Of a stretch of DNA of 40,803 bases, positions 8,558-16,230 are shown in pieces. Each line of letters begins with the position of its first letter. Within the stretch, counting starts at the first letter, position 1. The DNA is from Candidatus Rokuibacteriota bacterium. Lineage in GTDB: Bacteria > Methylomirabilota > Methylomirabilia > Rokubacteriales > CSP1-6. Below the pieces are notes generated by a model. That model ran no database searches and had not been told where the DNA came from. It was given only the letters and a program-made list of their open reading frames with translations. The stretch lies in contig QHSQ01000008.1 in the NCBI GenBank assembly GCA_003221615.1, forward strand, positions 1 through 40,803, given 5' to 3'. The translations under genes were made by a program, and so were the position numbers.

Positions 8558-8959
8558 CTAGGACCCGGGCAGTACGGGTACCCAGGCTTCCGGGCACGCC
8601 GTCACGTACGGGTAGTAAGCTCCCGCGCTCTGGCAGTAGTACCAGTACGGGTTCGGCTGAACGTAGGCGTCGCCCAGAGGGGCAGCGTAGCCGTAGCCCG
8701 GTCCCCACACGAAGAACGGCGACACCCCGACGAAGGCGCGGCCGCGGAAGCCCCGGTGGCCATCGAAGCCGCGGTGGCCATCGAAACCCGGGTGGCCGTG
8801 GAAGCCGCCGTCGCCATGGAAGCCGCCGCCGCCATGGAAGCCTCCGCCGCCATGGAACCCTCCGCCGCCTCCGCCGCCATGCCCCGCGGCATGTCCGACC
8901 GCGGCCCATCCGAACACGAGCGCGAGCACCAGAGCTAGCGCCGTCCTATACGGTTTCAT
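8558..8959 (-). CDS. Secreted Gly/His-rich repeat protein
   Basis: Encodes 133 residues: a Sec signal peptide (1-24, ending GHAA), a Gly/His-rich repeat region (about 31-73), and an aromatic C-terminal segment with YWYYCQSAGAYYPYV and TACPEAW. That C-terminal pattern (two Cys, many Tyr/Trp/Pro) is seen in small secreted or envelope proteins of many GC-rich bacteria whose function is not established. His spacing suggests possible metal binding (inference). It converges with the small helical gene, their stops being 16 bases apart. Confidence 0.75.
   Translation of the reverse strand: MKPYRTALALVLALVFGWAAVGHAAGHGGGGGGGFHGGGGFHGGGGFHGDGGFHGHPGFDGHRGFDGHRGFRGRAFVGVSPFFVWGPGYGYAAPLGDAYVQPNPYWYYCQSAGAYYPYVTACPEAWVPVLPGS
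8741..8869 (-). repeat. In-gene tandem repeat encoding GGGFHG-type units
   Basis: An approximately 18-base unit, encoding six residues of the GGGFHG type, repeats about four times and then degenerates into HPGFDG and HRGFDG units. It lies inside the Gly/His-rich protein gene. Such coding repeats are prone to length changes by slippage. Confidence 0.7.
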
Positions 8960-9307
8960 GCCCTTTGGACGCGTACGCCGGCTCCGTCATTCGCGTCGCA
9001 GGCCGGCGCGCCCCCGACTAGCGCATTCTTGCGGAGCTCGGGCCACCGAAGCGCGCGTTCAGCGGATGAATCCACGACCGCCGCGCAGCGGTCTCGCCGG
9101 TCAGGTGTCCAACTCGACGAGAAGGGAGAGCGGTCCGCGGAACGTGGTGTTGGGCTGAGACGCAGCGTGGTTGTGTCCATAGGACGCCCGAGGGTGAGTG
9201 TGTGGCTGGTGCGGCGTGTTTTTCCGCAAGGATCGGACAGAGGTCAAGCGGCGGTATGATTCCCACAACGTCTTCCGTCGAGGCGAGCGAACCGAGGAGG
9301 AAAGAGC
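8960..9307. other. 348-base divergent intergenic region without a convincing gene
   Basis: Separates the starts of the Gly/His-rich gene (minus) and the aminotransferase gene (plus). Short open frames here overlap one another on both strands and none has a good start or a recognisable product. A TATGAT -10 box lies at 9255-9260 and the ribosome-binding site AGGAGG at 9295-9300. I see no RNA gene or long repeat. Confidence 0.6.
9234..9260 (+). promoter_or_regulatory. Possible promoter of the aminotransferase operon
   Basis: The -10 TATGAT (9255-9260) matches five of six consensus bases. The best -35 is CGGACA (9234-9239), with a short 15-base spacer. Transcription would start about 40 bases before the proposed CTG start at 9308. 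Confidence 0.35.
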
Positions 9308-10354
9308 CTGCTGACCGTCGAGGCCGCGCAGAAGGAGTTCGAGCCCGCGTGCGTCTACGTCAACACCGCGAGCGTCGGGTTGCCACCACGAAGAGTGGTC
9401 GAGGCCCTTGCTGGCGCCATCGAGATATGGCGGACGGGCCGCGCGGAGGCCGCGGACTACGACGCCCTCGTCGACCGCGCGCGCCGGCGATTTGCCGGCC
9501 TGGTCGGCGTCCCACCTGAGCGAGTCGCCATCGGCAATCAGGTCTCGACGTTCACCGGGCTGGTCGCGGCCGCTCTGCCCGACGGCGCCCACGTGCTGGC
9601 CGCCGAGGAGGACTTCACCTCGGTGCTGTTCCCGTTCCTGGCACACGCCGATCGCGGTGTGCGTGTCGAGACCATGCCCCTGGACCGCCTCGTCAACGCC
9701 ATCCGCCCGGGCGTGAACCTCGTCGCGGTGAGCGCGGTGCAGTCCGCGGACGGTCGTCTCGTTCCCGGCGGGCTCGACGGCCTCGCCTCGGCCGCCGCGC
9801 GCTACGGCTGTCTCACGTACGTCGACGCCACCCAGGCTGTTGGCTGGCTGCCGTTCGAAGCCGACCGCTTCGACTTCGTGTCCTGCGCGGCGTACAAGTG
9901 GCTCGTTTCACCGCGCGGGTCCGCCTTCGGCGTCGTGCGACCGGAACGGCTGGAGACGCTGCGGCCTCTCTACGCCGGCTGGTACGCTGGCGCCGATCCG
10001 TGGACGTCCATCTACGGACCGCCTCTGCGACTGGCCAGGGAATCGCGCCGGCTGGACATCTCGCCCGCGTGGCTTTCCTGGGTGGGCACCGTGTACGCCC
10101 TCGATCTGCTGGCCGAGGTCGGCATCGCCTCGATCCACCGGCACGATCTCGGTCTCGCGAACGCGCTGCGCGAACGGCTCGGTCTGCCGAGGGGAGATTC
10201 GGCCATCGTCACCGTGGCCACCGAAGGCGGCATGGAACGGCTACGTGCCGCCGAGGTCAAGGCCTCCGTCCGGGCGGGCGCCGTGCGACTGTCTTTCCAT
10301 CTTCACAACACCGAATCCGACGTGGACGCCGTGGCTCGCGCGCTCGGCGCCTGA
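9308..10354 (+). CDS. PLP-dependent aminotransferase class V (cysteine desulfurase-like fold), probable CTG start
   Basis: Encodes about 348 residues of the class V aminotransferase family. The PLP lysine is Lys197 in CAAYKWLVSPRG, and VDATQAVGW (Asp173, Gln176) is the cofactor-ring contact. The family N-terminus (VYVNTASVGLPPRRV) lies upstream of the only usual start (TTG 9380). In frame, the nearest upstream stop is at 9257 and no ATG, GTG or TTG lies between it and that segment. A CTG at 9308 (or 9311) is placed seven bases after a perfect AGGAGG, so CTG is proposed as the start. It heads a run with an LLM oxidoreductase and a hydrolase. Lyase, epimerase or desulfurase-like chemistry are all possible. 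Confidence 0.85.
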   Translation: MLTVEAAQKEFEPACVYVNTASVGLPPRRVVEALAGAIEIWRTGRAEAADYDALVDRARRRFAGLVGVPPERVAIGNQVSTFTGLVAAALPDGAHVLAAEEDFTSVLFPFLAHADRGVRVETMPLDRLVNAIRPGVNLVAVSAVQSADGRLVPGGLDGLASAAARYGCLTYVDATQAVGWLPFEADRFDFVSCAAYKWLVSPRGSAFGVVRPERLETLRPLYAGWYAGADPWTSIYGPPLRLARESRRLDISPAWLSWVGTVYALDLLAEVGIASIHRHDLGLANALRERLGLPRGDSAIVTVATEGGMERLRAAEVKASVRAGAVRLSFHLHNTESDVDAVARALGA

Positions 10355-10363
10355 GAGGCCCTC

Positions 10364-11629
10364 ATGAAATTCACCTGGTTCAACCTGATGCCGTGGCCGT
10401 ACCTGCCGGACGATTTCCGCGAGAAGCACCGCTCGGTGTGGGTCGACATTCCCAACACGCTCTACGACCCGCGCAAGGGCCATCACGTCTACCACGAGTA
10501 CCTGGACCAGCTCGAGTACGCCGAGACGCTCGGCTTCGACGGCATCGGGTGCAACGAGCACCACCAGAACGGCTATGGGTTGATGCCGTCGCCAAATCTC
10601 ATCGCAGCCACGCTTGCCCGCCGAACGTCACGCGCCGCGCTTTGCGTCATCGGCAACTCGATCGCCAGCTACAACCCTCCTATTAGAGTCGCGGAGGAAT
10701 TCGCGATGCTGGACGTGATCTCGGGTGGCCGCCTCGTCGCCGGCTTCCCGGTCGGCACGCCCATGGACACGAACTTCTGCTACGGCCAGATCCCGGCGCT
10801 GACGCGCGACAAGTACCGCGAGGCGCACGATCTCATCATGAAAGCGTGGGCCAGCGACGAGCCCTTCGCGTTCGACGGCAAGTACAACCAGCTCCGCTGG
10901 GTGAACTGCTGGCCCAAGCCGATCCAGAAGCCGCACCCGCCCATCTACATTCCGGGTGGTGGCTCGATCGAGACGTGGGATTTCTGCCTCGACTACGACT
11001 ACAACTACTCCTATCTGTCCTTCTTCGGTTACCTGCGGGGCAAGTCGCTGCTGGACGGATACTGGGAGCGCGTGGCCAAGCGCGGCAAGGACGAGTCACC
11101 CTACCGCGCGGCCTTCGCCCAGATCATCTGTGTCGCGGACACCGACACCGAGGCCGAGCGGCTCTACGCCGAGCACTGCCTCTACTTCTTCAACCGGTGC
11201 CTGCACGTCTTCCCACCCTTCGCCGACCCCGCGGGCTACCGCACGATGGCCACGATCAAGTACGGCGCGCTCGCTCAGCTCACGCTCGCGCGTCAAAAGA
11301 TTCTGGAGAATCTCACGTGGAAGCAGCTGGTCGACGAGCGCTTCATCATCGCCGGCAGCCCGGAGACCGTGCGCCAGCAGCTCGAGGAGTGCATCAAGGG
11401 GCTCCACATCGGCCACCTCTTCTGCCTGTTCCACAACGGGGACATGCCCGACTGGAAGACGCGTCACTCGACGAAGCTCTTTGCCGAGAAGGTCATGCCG
11501 CACCTGCGCGACATGTGGCCGGAGTGGAAGCACGATGAGCGCTGGTGGATGCACCCGATGGACGATCGCATCCGTCCGGAAGAGCGTCAGCCGGGCGCCG
11601 CGAAGATCGGTGCTGCGTGGCCCCGATGA
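10364..11629 (+). CDS. LLM-class flavin-dependent oxidoreductase (luciferase-like monooxygenase)
   Basis: Encodes 421 residues of the bacterial luciferase-like superfamily, which use reduced FMN and oxygen, or F420, on the faces of a TIM barrel. Visible features are the N-terminal strand with GFDGIGCNEHHQNGYG (about 56-71), the conserved SGGRLVAGFPVGTP segment (about 119-132), and KPHPPIYIPGGGS (about 190-202). It is a soluble cytoplasmic enzyme. It starts nine bases after the aminotransferase stop, and its stop overlaps the start of the alpha/beta hydrolase (ATGA). This gives a three-enzyme catabolic unit next to a branched-chain-type binding protein gene. The substrate is unknown. Confidence 0.92.
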   Translation: MKFTWFNLMPWPYLPDDFREKHRSVWVDIPNTLYDPRKGHHVYHEYLDQLEYAETLGFDGIGCNEHHQNGYGLMPSPNLIAATLARRTSRAALCVIGNSIASYNPPIRVAEEFAMLDVISGGRLVAGFPVGTPMDTNFCYGQIPALTRDKYREAHDLIMKAWASDEPFAFDGKYNQLRWVNCWPKPIQKPHPPIYIPGGGSIETWDFCLDYDYNYSYLSFFGYLRGKSLLDGYWERVAKRGKDESPYRAAFAQIICVADTDTEAERLYAEHCLYFFNRCLHVFPPFADPAGYRTMATIKYGALAQLTLARQKILENLTWKQLVDERFIIAGSPETVRQQLEECIKGLHIGHLFCLFHNGDMPDWKTRHSTKLFAEKVMPHLRDMWPEWKHDERWWMHPMDDRIRPEERQPGAAKIGAAWPR

Positions 11630-12408
11630 AGTGGCAGGTGGTCGGGACGAAGAAGGGCACGTCCTGCCGCGTGCTCGAGGGCGGCAGTGGGGCTCCGGTG
11701 GTCTTCTTCCACGGCGCCGGCGGGCTGCTTCGCGACAATCCGTTCCTCGACCAGCTCGCGCGTGGTTATCACGTCTTCGCGCCGGAGTGGCCGGGCTACG
11801 GTGAGTCCGCAGGCGAGGAGCTGCTCGAGGACATGCTGGATTTCACGCTCCACGGCTGGGATCTCGTCGAGGCGCTGGGGCTCAAGAAGCCGCACCTCGT
11901 CGGTCACTCCATGGGCGGCATGATCGCGGCGGAGATGGCATGCGTCGCGCCCCACGATCTCGGCAAGCTGGTGTTGGCGAGCTCCGCCGGCCTGTGGATG
12001 GACGAGCACCCGATCCCGGACATGTTCGCGCTGCTGCCCTATCAGATCGCCGAGGCGCTCTTTCACGACCCACGAGAGGGCCAGGCGCTGCTCACGGGCG
12101 GCGCCGACCTCTCGGACATGGAGGCGCTCAAGGAGTTCTACATCGGGAGTCAGCGCCGTCTCGCCATGGCGGGCAAGATCCTCTTCCCGATCCCGAACCG
12201 GCGACTCTCGAAGCGCCTGTACCGCCTCACGGCCGAGACCTGTGTTCTGTGGGGAGCGTCCGACCGACTGCTCGTCCCGGCTTACGCCGAGCGCTGGAAG
12301 ACGCTGATCCCGCACGCGCGTGTCGAGGTGATCGGCGACGCGGGCCATATGTTGCCCTACGAGCAGCCCGACAAGTTCGTCCGTTCGGTGGCGGGCTTCC
12401 TCCGCTGA
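11626..12408 (+). CDS. Alpha/beta hydrolase
   Basis: Encodes 260 residues. The fold and catalytic triad are clear: oxyanion loop FFHGAGG (27-33), nucleophile Ser95 in GHSMGG, Asp213 in GASDRL and His241 in GDAGHMLPYEQP. The ATG at 11626 overlaps the TGA of the LLM gene, so translation is probably coupled. There is no signal peptide, so it acts in the cytoplasm, perhaps on the ester, lactone or C-C bond product of the preceding monooxygenase. Ester hydrolase and meta-cleavage-type hydrolase cannot be separated here. Confidence 0.92.
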   Translation: MKWQVVGTKKGTSCRVLEGGSGAPVVFFHGAGGLLRDNPFLDQLARGYHVFAPEWPGYGESAGEELLEDMLDFTLHGWDLVEALGLKKPHLVGHSMGGMIAAEMACVAPHDLGKLVLASSAGLWMDEHPIPDMFALLPYQIAEALFHDPREGQALLTGGADLSDMEALKEFYIGSQRRLAMAGKILFPIPNRRLSKRLYRLTAETCVLWGASDRLLVPAYAERWKTLIPHARVEVIGDAGHMLPYEQPDKFVRSVAGFLR

Positions 12409-12427
12409 GGCGAACACTCAGTTCGCC
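12409..12427. terminator. Hairpin between convergent genes
   Basis: Perfect seven-base stem ggcgaac/gttcgcc with an actca loop, beginning on the base after the hydrolase stop. No T-run follows. It is placed as a bidirectional terminator between 11626-12408 and 12454-13626. Confidence 0.45.
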
Positions 12428-12453
12428 GGCGCGAGATCATGTGGACCCCGTCC

Positions 12454-13626
12454 TCAGTTGTGGGGCGGCGGCAGCTGCAGCAGGAGGGTCGCCACGCCGT
12501 CCTTCACCTCCGAGAACGGCATCGGGTAGATGATCTGCTGTCCGACGCCATAGAAGTCCTTCCCGCCGAAATGCGCCTTACCCCAGAGGTTGTCGAACTC
12601 CACGGTGCGCAGGGCCTCGCCGACCTTCTTCGGGTCGAGGCTCTGAGCCTTCCGGACCGCGGCCACGAAGGCGAACGCGGGATTGGTGAAGTCGATGCTC
12701 GTCGCGTTCCACTCGCCGAATTTCTTCGTATAGCGCTGCTGCCAGCTCTTCAACTTCTCTGGTAGTGGAGTTTGCACGTAGCCGTGCACCCACATGCCCT
12801 CGACGTTGTCCCGGCCGGCGATACCCGCCACCACCGAGCTATCGATCTGGTGGAGCGCCACGAATCGACCCTTGAAGCCGAGCTCGCGCGCCTGCTTGAT
12901 GATCAAGCCGACACTGCCCGCCGGTGAGGCCATGACGCTGATCGCGTCCGGCTTCTGGGCGAGCATCCGCAACAGGATGGGGTTGAAGTCCGTCATGCTG
13001 CGTTCGAAGAATTCCTTGGCGACGACCGCGTACCCGAGCTTCTGAACGAACGTCGTCTCCACCTTCACCGACCACCAGCCCGTGTCGTCGTTTGGCGCGA
13101 TCGAGGCCACGCGCTTGATCTGTGGCTGATGATCCTTGATCCACTTCCAGAACGTCGTGGTCTCGGGCGGCGCCGGGAAACACTGGAAGGTGAGGGGATT
13201 CTTCGGGCTCACGAGTCCCTCGGCATACGCGAGGGTCAGCCCGAGGACACCGGCTTCGTTGACGGCTTCCTCGTTGGCCTTGGCGACCGCGCCCCCGAGG
13301 ATGGAGACGTACTTCACGCCGTCCTTGGCGATGAGCCGGTTGACGGTGGCGACGCCCTCGGCGATCACGTATTTGTGATCGTAGGCGACGACCTCGAGCC
13401 GGTACTTCTTGCCGCCGACCTCGAGACCCCCCTGGCTGTTGATCTCGTCGAAGACCAGCTCGGTCGCCTGCTTGTGGGGAATACCCCAGGGCGCCGCGGG
13501 GCCCGAGAGGGGCGTCGAGATGCCGAACTTGATGGCATCCGCCGCGCACGAAGTTCCCGGACTCACGACGACGAACACCGCGGCGGCGAAGAGCGTGACG
13601 GAGGCCAGAGGAACCCATCGCTTCAT
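12454..13626 (-). CDS. ABC transporter substrate-binding protein, LivK type (Peripla_BP_6)
   Basis: Encodes 390 residues of the branched-chain amino-acid-type binding proteins. A Sec signal (MKRWVPLASVTLFAAAVFVV) precedes the mature opening AIKFGISTPLSGPAAPWG. The ATG at 13626 has a strong ribosome-binding site (AGGAGG) eight bases upstream; an in-frame ATG seven codons further upstream is less likely. Further family signs are FDEINSQGGLEVGGKKY and VVAYDHK. No permease or ATPase genes lie nearby, so it is an orphan binding protein that must use an importer elsewhere. Such proteins often bind aromatic or amide compounds rather than amino acids. It converges on the LLM/hydrolase operon and may supply its substrate (inference). 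Confidence 0.93.
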   Translation of the reverse strand: MKRWVPLASVTLFAAAVFVVVSPGTSCAADAIKFGISTPLSGPAAPWGIPHKQATELVFDEINSQGGLEVGGKKYRLEVVAYDHKYVIAEGVATVNRLIAKDGVKYVSILGGAVAKANEEAVNEAGVLGLTLAYAEGLVSPKNPLTFQCFPAPPETTTFWKWIKDHQPQIKRVASIAPNDDTGWWSVKVETTFVQKLGYAVVAKEFFERSMTDFNPILLRMLAQKPDAISVMASPAGSVGLIIKQARELGFKGRFVALHQIDSSVVAGIAGRDNVEGMWVHGYVQTPLPEKLKSWQQRYTKKFGEWNATSIDFTNPAFAFVAAVRKAQSLDPKKVGEALRTVEFDNLWGKAHFGGKDFYGVGQQIIYPMPFSEVKDGVATLLLQLPPPHN

Positions 13627-13691
13627 CGCGATCACCTCCTGGAGCACCGGCCGGATTCGGTTGGAGGAAACTATTGCCCCGGGGCTACGGA

Positions 13692-13720
13692 ACTATAGAA
13701 GCGCGTGGCGCCCTTGTCAA
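13692..13720 (-). promoter_or_regulatory. Near-consensus sigma70 promoter for the LivK-type gene
   Basis: Minus strand: -35 TTGACA (13720-13715), exactly 17 bases, -10 TATAGT (13697-13692). The -35 is perfect and the -10 matches five of six. It lies 66 bases before the ATG at 13626 and just downstream of the terminator of the preceding gene. It is the strongest promoter match I see in the window. Confidence 0.75.
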
Positions 13721-13730
13721 ACGCTCAGCG

Positions 13731-13765
13731 CACGGGCCAGCCGCGCGCCGAGCGGCTGGCCCGTG
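13731..13765 (-). terminator. Strong hairpin terminator after the 13779-15506 quinoprotein gene
   Basis: Perfect 13-base GC-rich stem (13731-13743 with 13753-13765) and a nine-base loop, 13 bases beyond the minus-strand stop. The T-tract is short and comes late (TTTG). It separates the quinoprotein transcript from the LivK-type promoter right behind it. Confidence 0.65.
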
Positions 13766-13778
13766 AGCCGACTTCCTC

Positions 13779-15506
13779 TCAGTCCCTGAGAGCGAAGACC
13801 CAGATCACGCCGCCCTGGGGCACCTCGGTCTTGGTGCCGAGGAACGTGTCGAGCCTCATTTGCATCCGCTGGGCGTCGACGCCCCAGCCCGATTGCACCG
13901 CGATGTACTGCACGCCGTCGACGGCGAACGAGCTCGGCACGCCGGTGATCCCGGAGTTGGTCTTGAACTTCCACAGCTCGGCGCCCGTCTTGGCGTCGAA
14001 CGCCCAGAAGTTGCGGTCGTTGGTCCCGCCGAGGAACACGAGGCCGCCGCCGGTGGTGAGGATCGGACCCCAGTTCATGAAGGGGAACTTGTGAGTCCAG
14101 ACCCGCTGACCGGTCGTCATGTCCCAGGCCTGGAGCTCGCCGATGTGACTGGCGCCCTGGCGCCAGCTCATCGTGGTCTTCGGGCGCTCGATGCCCAGGT
14201 AGAACTTCCCCGCCTCGTAGGGATCGGGCTTCGGCTGGCCGACCAGCGTGGAGCAGAGATTCTCGTTGGCCGGGATGTAGAGATACTGCGTCTTTGGGTT
14301 GTAGCCGGCCGGCGTCCAGTCCTTACCGCCCCAGAGCCCGGGACAGAAGGTGACCGTGGCACCCGCGCGCGGCTTGCGCTCGTTATCGTAGCTCGGGCGT
14401 CCGGTCACCGGGTCGATCTTGGTGAAGACCTCCTGGGTCACGAACGGCCGCGCGTCCACGAACTTGATGCCGTCGGCGCGCCGCTCGAGCCGCCAGAGGT
14501 AGCCGTTGCGGCCCGGGTGCACCAGCCCCTTCACGGTGCGCCCGTCTTTCGGGAAATCGATGAGCAGCGGCGTGGAGACCTCGTCCCAGTCCCAGGAATC
14601 GTTCCAGTGATACTGGTGGTGGCCGCGGATCTTGCCGGTGTCCACGTCGAGCGCGATCACCGACGACGAGTAGAGGTTGTCGCCCGGCCGCATGTCGCCC
14701 ATCCATGGCGCCCCGTTGCCCGTTCCCCAGAAGCTCAGGTTGAGCTGGGGATCGTAGTGCGCGGTGAGCCAGACCGACACGCCGCCCGTCTTCCAGGTGT
14801 CTCCGGGCCAGGTGTCGTGACCGGGCTCGCCCGGCCCCGGGACCGTGTAGGTCTTCCACGCTGGCTTCCCGTCGCGTGCGTCGAAGGCGGCGATGTAGCC
14901 GCGGATGCCGAGCTCACCGCCGGAGGTGCCGATCATCACCTTGCCCTTGGCGACGAGCGGCGCCAGGGTGAAGTAGTAGCCGTTCTTGTAGTTGTCGACG
15001 GTCGTGTCCCACAGGACCTTGCCCGTCTTGGCGTCGAGCGCGATCAGATGCGCGTCGACGGTCGCGAGGAAGATCCGGTCCTCCCAGAGCGCCACGCCGC
15101 GGTTCGTGGGATGGAGCTGGAGCAGGTCCTCCGGCAGCTCCTTCTTGTAGCGCCAGATCTGGTCACCCGTCTTCGCGTTGAGCGCGAAGACCTGCTGCTG
15201 CGGCGTCGTGACGAACATGACACCGTTGTTGACGATCGGCGGCGCCTGGTGACCTTCGTTCACGCCGGTGGAGAAGGTCCACGCCGGCACGAGCTTCTTC
15301 ACGTTGGCGGGGGTGATTTGCTCGAGCGGGCTGTACCCCCAGCCGTTGAACGTGCCCCGGTACATCAGCCAGTTGTGCGGCTCGGGGTTGAGGAGCCGTT
15401 GCTCGGTCACCGGGCTGTAGCTCACCGAGCTCTGCGCGGCGAGCATCGCGGGTTCGACCACTACCAGGAGCGCGAAAATCAGGATCGCCAGCTTTCTCAC
15501 CGACAT
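13779..15506 (-). CDS. PQQ-dependent dehydrogenase (eight-bladed quinoprotein), divergent, no vicinal disulfide
   Basis: Encodes 575 residues with a Sec signal (ends about residue 24) and repeated beta-propeller W-motifs. By family knowledge it oxidises an alcohol or aldehyde in the periplasm using PQQ. Likely metal/PQQ residues are Glu198 (GGELG), Asn264 (GTGNGAPW) and Asp306/Asp308 in SWDWDE. The second Asp is the one associated with lanthanide use in XoxF-type enzymes. The adjacent Cys-Cys pair expected just before NRG is absent, being Gln130-Leu131 here. It lies 64 bases after a Rieske gene and probably shares a transcript with it and the upstream hydrolase. The substrate is not predictable. 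Confidence 0.92.
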   Translation of the reverse strand: MSVRKLAILIFALLVVVEPAMLAAQSSVSYSPVTEQRLLNPEPHNWLMYRGTFNGWGYSPLEQITPANVKKLVPAWTFSTGVNEGHQAPPIVNNGVMFVTTPQQQVFALNAKTGDQIWRYKKELPEDLLQLHPTNRGVALWEDRIFLATVDAHLIALDAKTGKVLWDTTVDNYKNGYYFTLAPLVAKGKVMIGTSGGELGIRGYIAAFDARDGKPAWKTYTVPGPGEPGHDTWPGDTWKTGGVSVWLTAHYDPQLNLSFWGTGNGAPWMGDMRPGDNLYSSSVIALDVDTGKIRGHHQYHWNDSWDWDEVSTPLLIDFPKDGRTVKGLVHPGRNGYLWRLERRADGIKFVDARPFVTQEVFTKIDPVTGRPSYDNERKPRAGATVTFCPGLWGGKDWTPAGYNPKTQYLYIPANENLCSTLVGQPKPDPYEAGKFYLGIERPKTTMSWRQGASHIGELQAWDMTTGQRVWTHKFPFMNWGPILTTGGGLVFLGGTNDRNFWAFDAKTGAELWKFKTNSGITGVPSSFAVDGVQYIAVQSGWGVDAQRMQMRLDTFLGTKTEVPQGGVIWVFALRD

Positions 15507-15570
15507 CGTTCTCGTCTCCCTCGTGTTGAGGTGTCGACTGCGCGGCTGCGCGATGCGGTCTCGACTCCTA

Positions 15571-16173
15571 TCAACCTCCCGTCTCGAAGCCTGGGCGCCC
15601 GATGAAGCCGCCCGCTACCGCCGGCGCGCCATCCACGACCTTCAGCGGCAGGGCGGGCAGCCGTCGCGGCGCCGGGCCGTTCAGGACCCGCGCGCTCTCC
15701 GTGAGATCGAACTCCGAGAAGTGGCATGGGCACTTGATCGTGCTCGACGCCGGCTGCCAGTCCCAGATGTCACACCCGGTGTGCGTGCATACCGCCGAAT
15801 AGGCGACGATGCCGCCCGCCGCCCGCGCGCGCGTGTCGCTGTTGAGCCGGTTCGGGTCGAGATGGACTATCAGGATCTGGTTGAGCCGTGAATCGTCGCG
15901 GACGACCCTGGCTGCCGGGTCCATCGGAAAGGCGGTGAGGAGCGGCCCGCCGGCAGGCAGATCCTCGAGCGTGATGACCTGTCCCTTGCGGTCACCGCCG
16001 GCGAACACGAGGCGATCGTTCGGCTGGGGCCGCGCCTTGCGCGGGTCGTCGCCCTGCGCGGCGACCATGCCGACGCGCGGCAGCATCAGGCCCGCGCCCG
16101 CCGCCAGCTTCAGCACGGTGCGGCGCGCGGGCCGTGGATCGGGCACGCTCCGTCGTCGTGGCGTCTCGCTCAT
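15571..16173 (-). CDS. Tat-exported Rieske [2Fe-2S] protein
   Basis: Encodes 200 residues. A twin-arginine signal is visible (ARRTVLKLAAGAG, about 17-28). The Rieske cluster motifs are CTHTGC (Cys129, His131, Cys134) and CPCH (Cys148, Cys150, His151), including the pair of disulfide cysteines typical of high-potential Rieske proteins. It is small and stand-alone, without a cytochrome b partner nearby. It sits between an exported alpha/beta hydrolase and a PQQ dehydrogenase on the same strand, so a role as periplasmic electron carrier for that dehydrogenase is plausible (inference). The ribosome-binding site is weak. Confidence 0.9.
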   Translation of the reverse strand: MSETPRRRSVPDPRPARRTVLKLAAGAGLMLPRVGMVAAQGDDPRKARPQPNDRLVFAGGDRKGQVITLEDLPAGGPLLTAFPMDPAARVVRDDSRLNQILIVHLDPNRLNSDTRARAAGGIVAYSAVCTHTGCDIWDWQPASSTIKCPCHFSEFDLTESARVLNGPAPRRLPALPLKVVDGAPAVAGGFIGRPGFETGG

Positions 16174-16230
16174 CCCGGGTTGCCCGCTGCCGAAGAATCG
16201 GTCGGAGATCCACTCGATGTCAAGCGCAGG

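Noticed and set aside
8741..8869. Short repeats that might be a CRISPR array
   Set aside because: The repeats are contiguous 18-base coding units with no spacers, in frame with a Gly/His-rich secreted protein.
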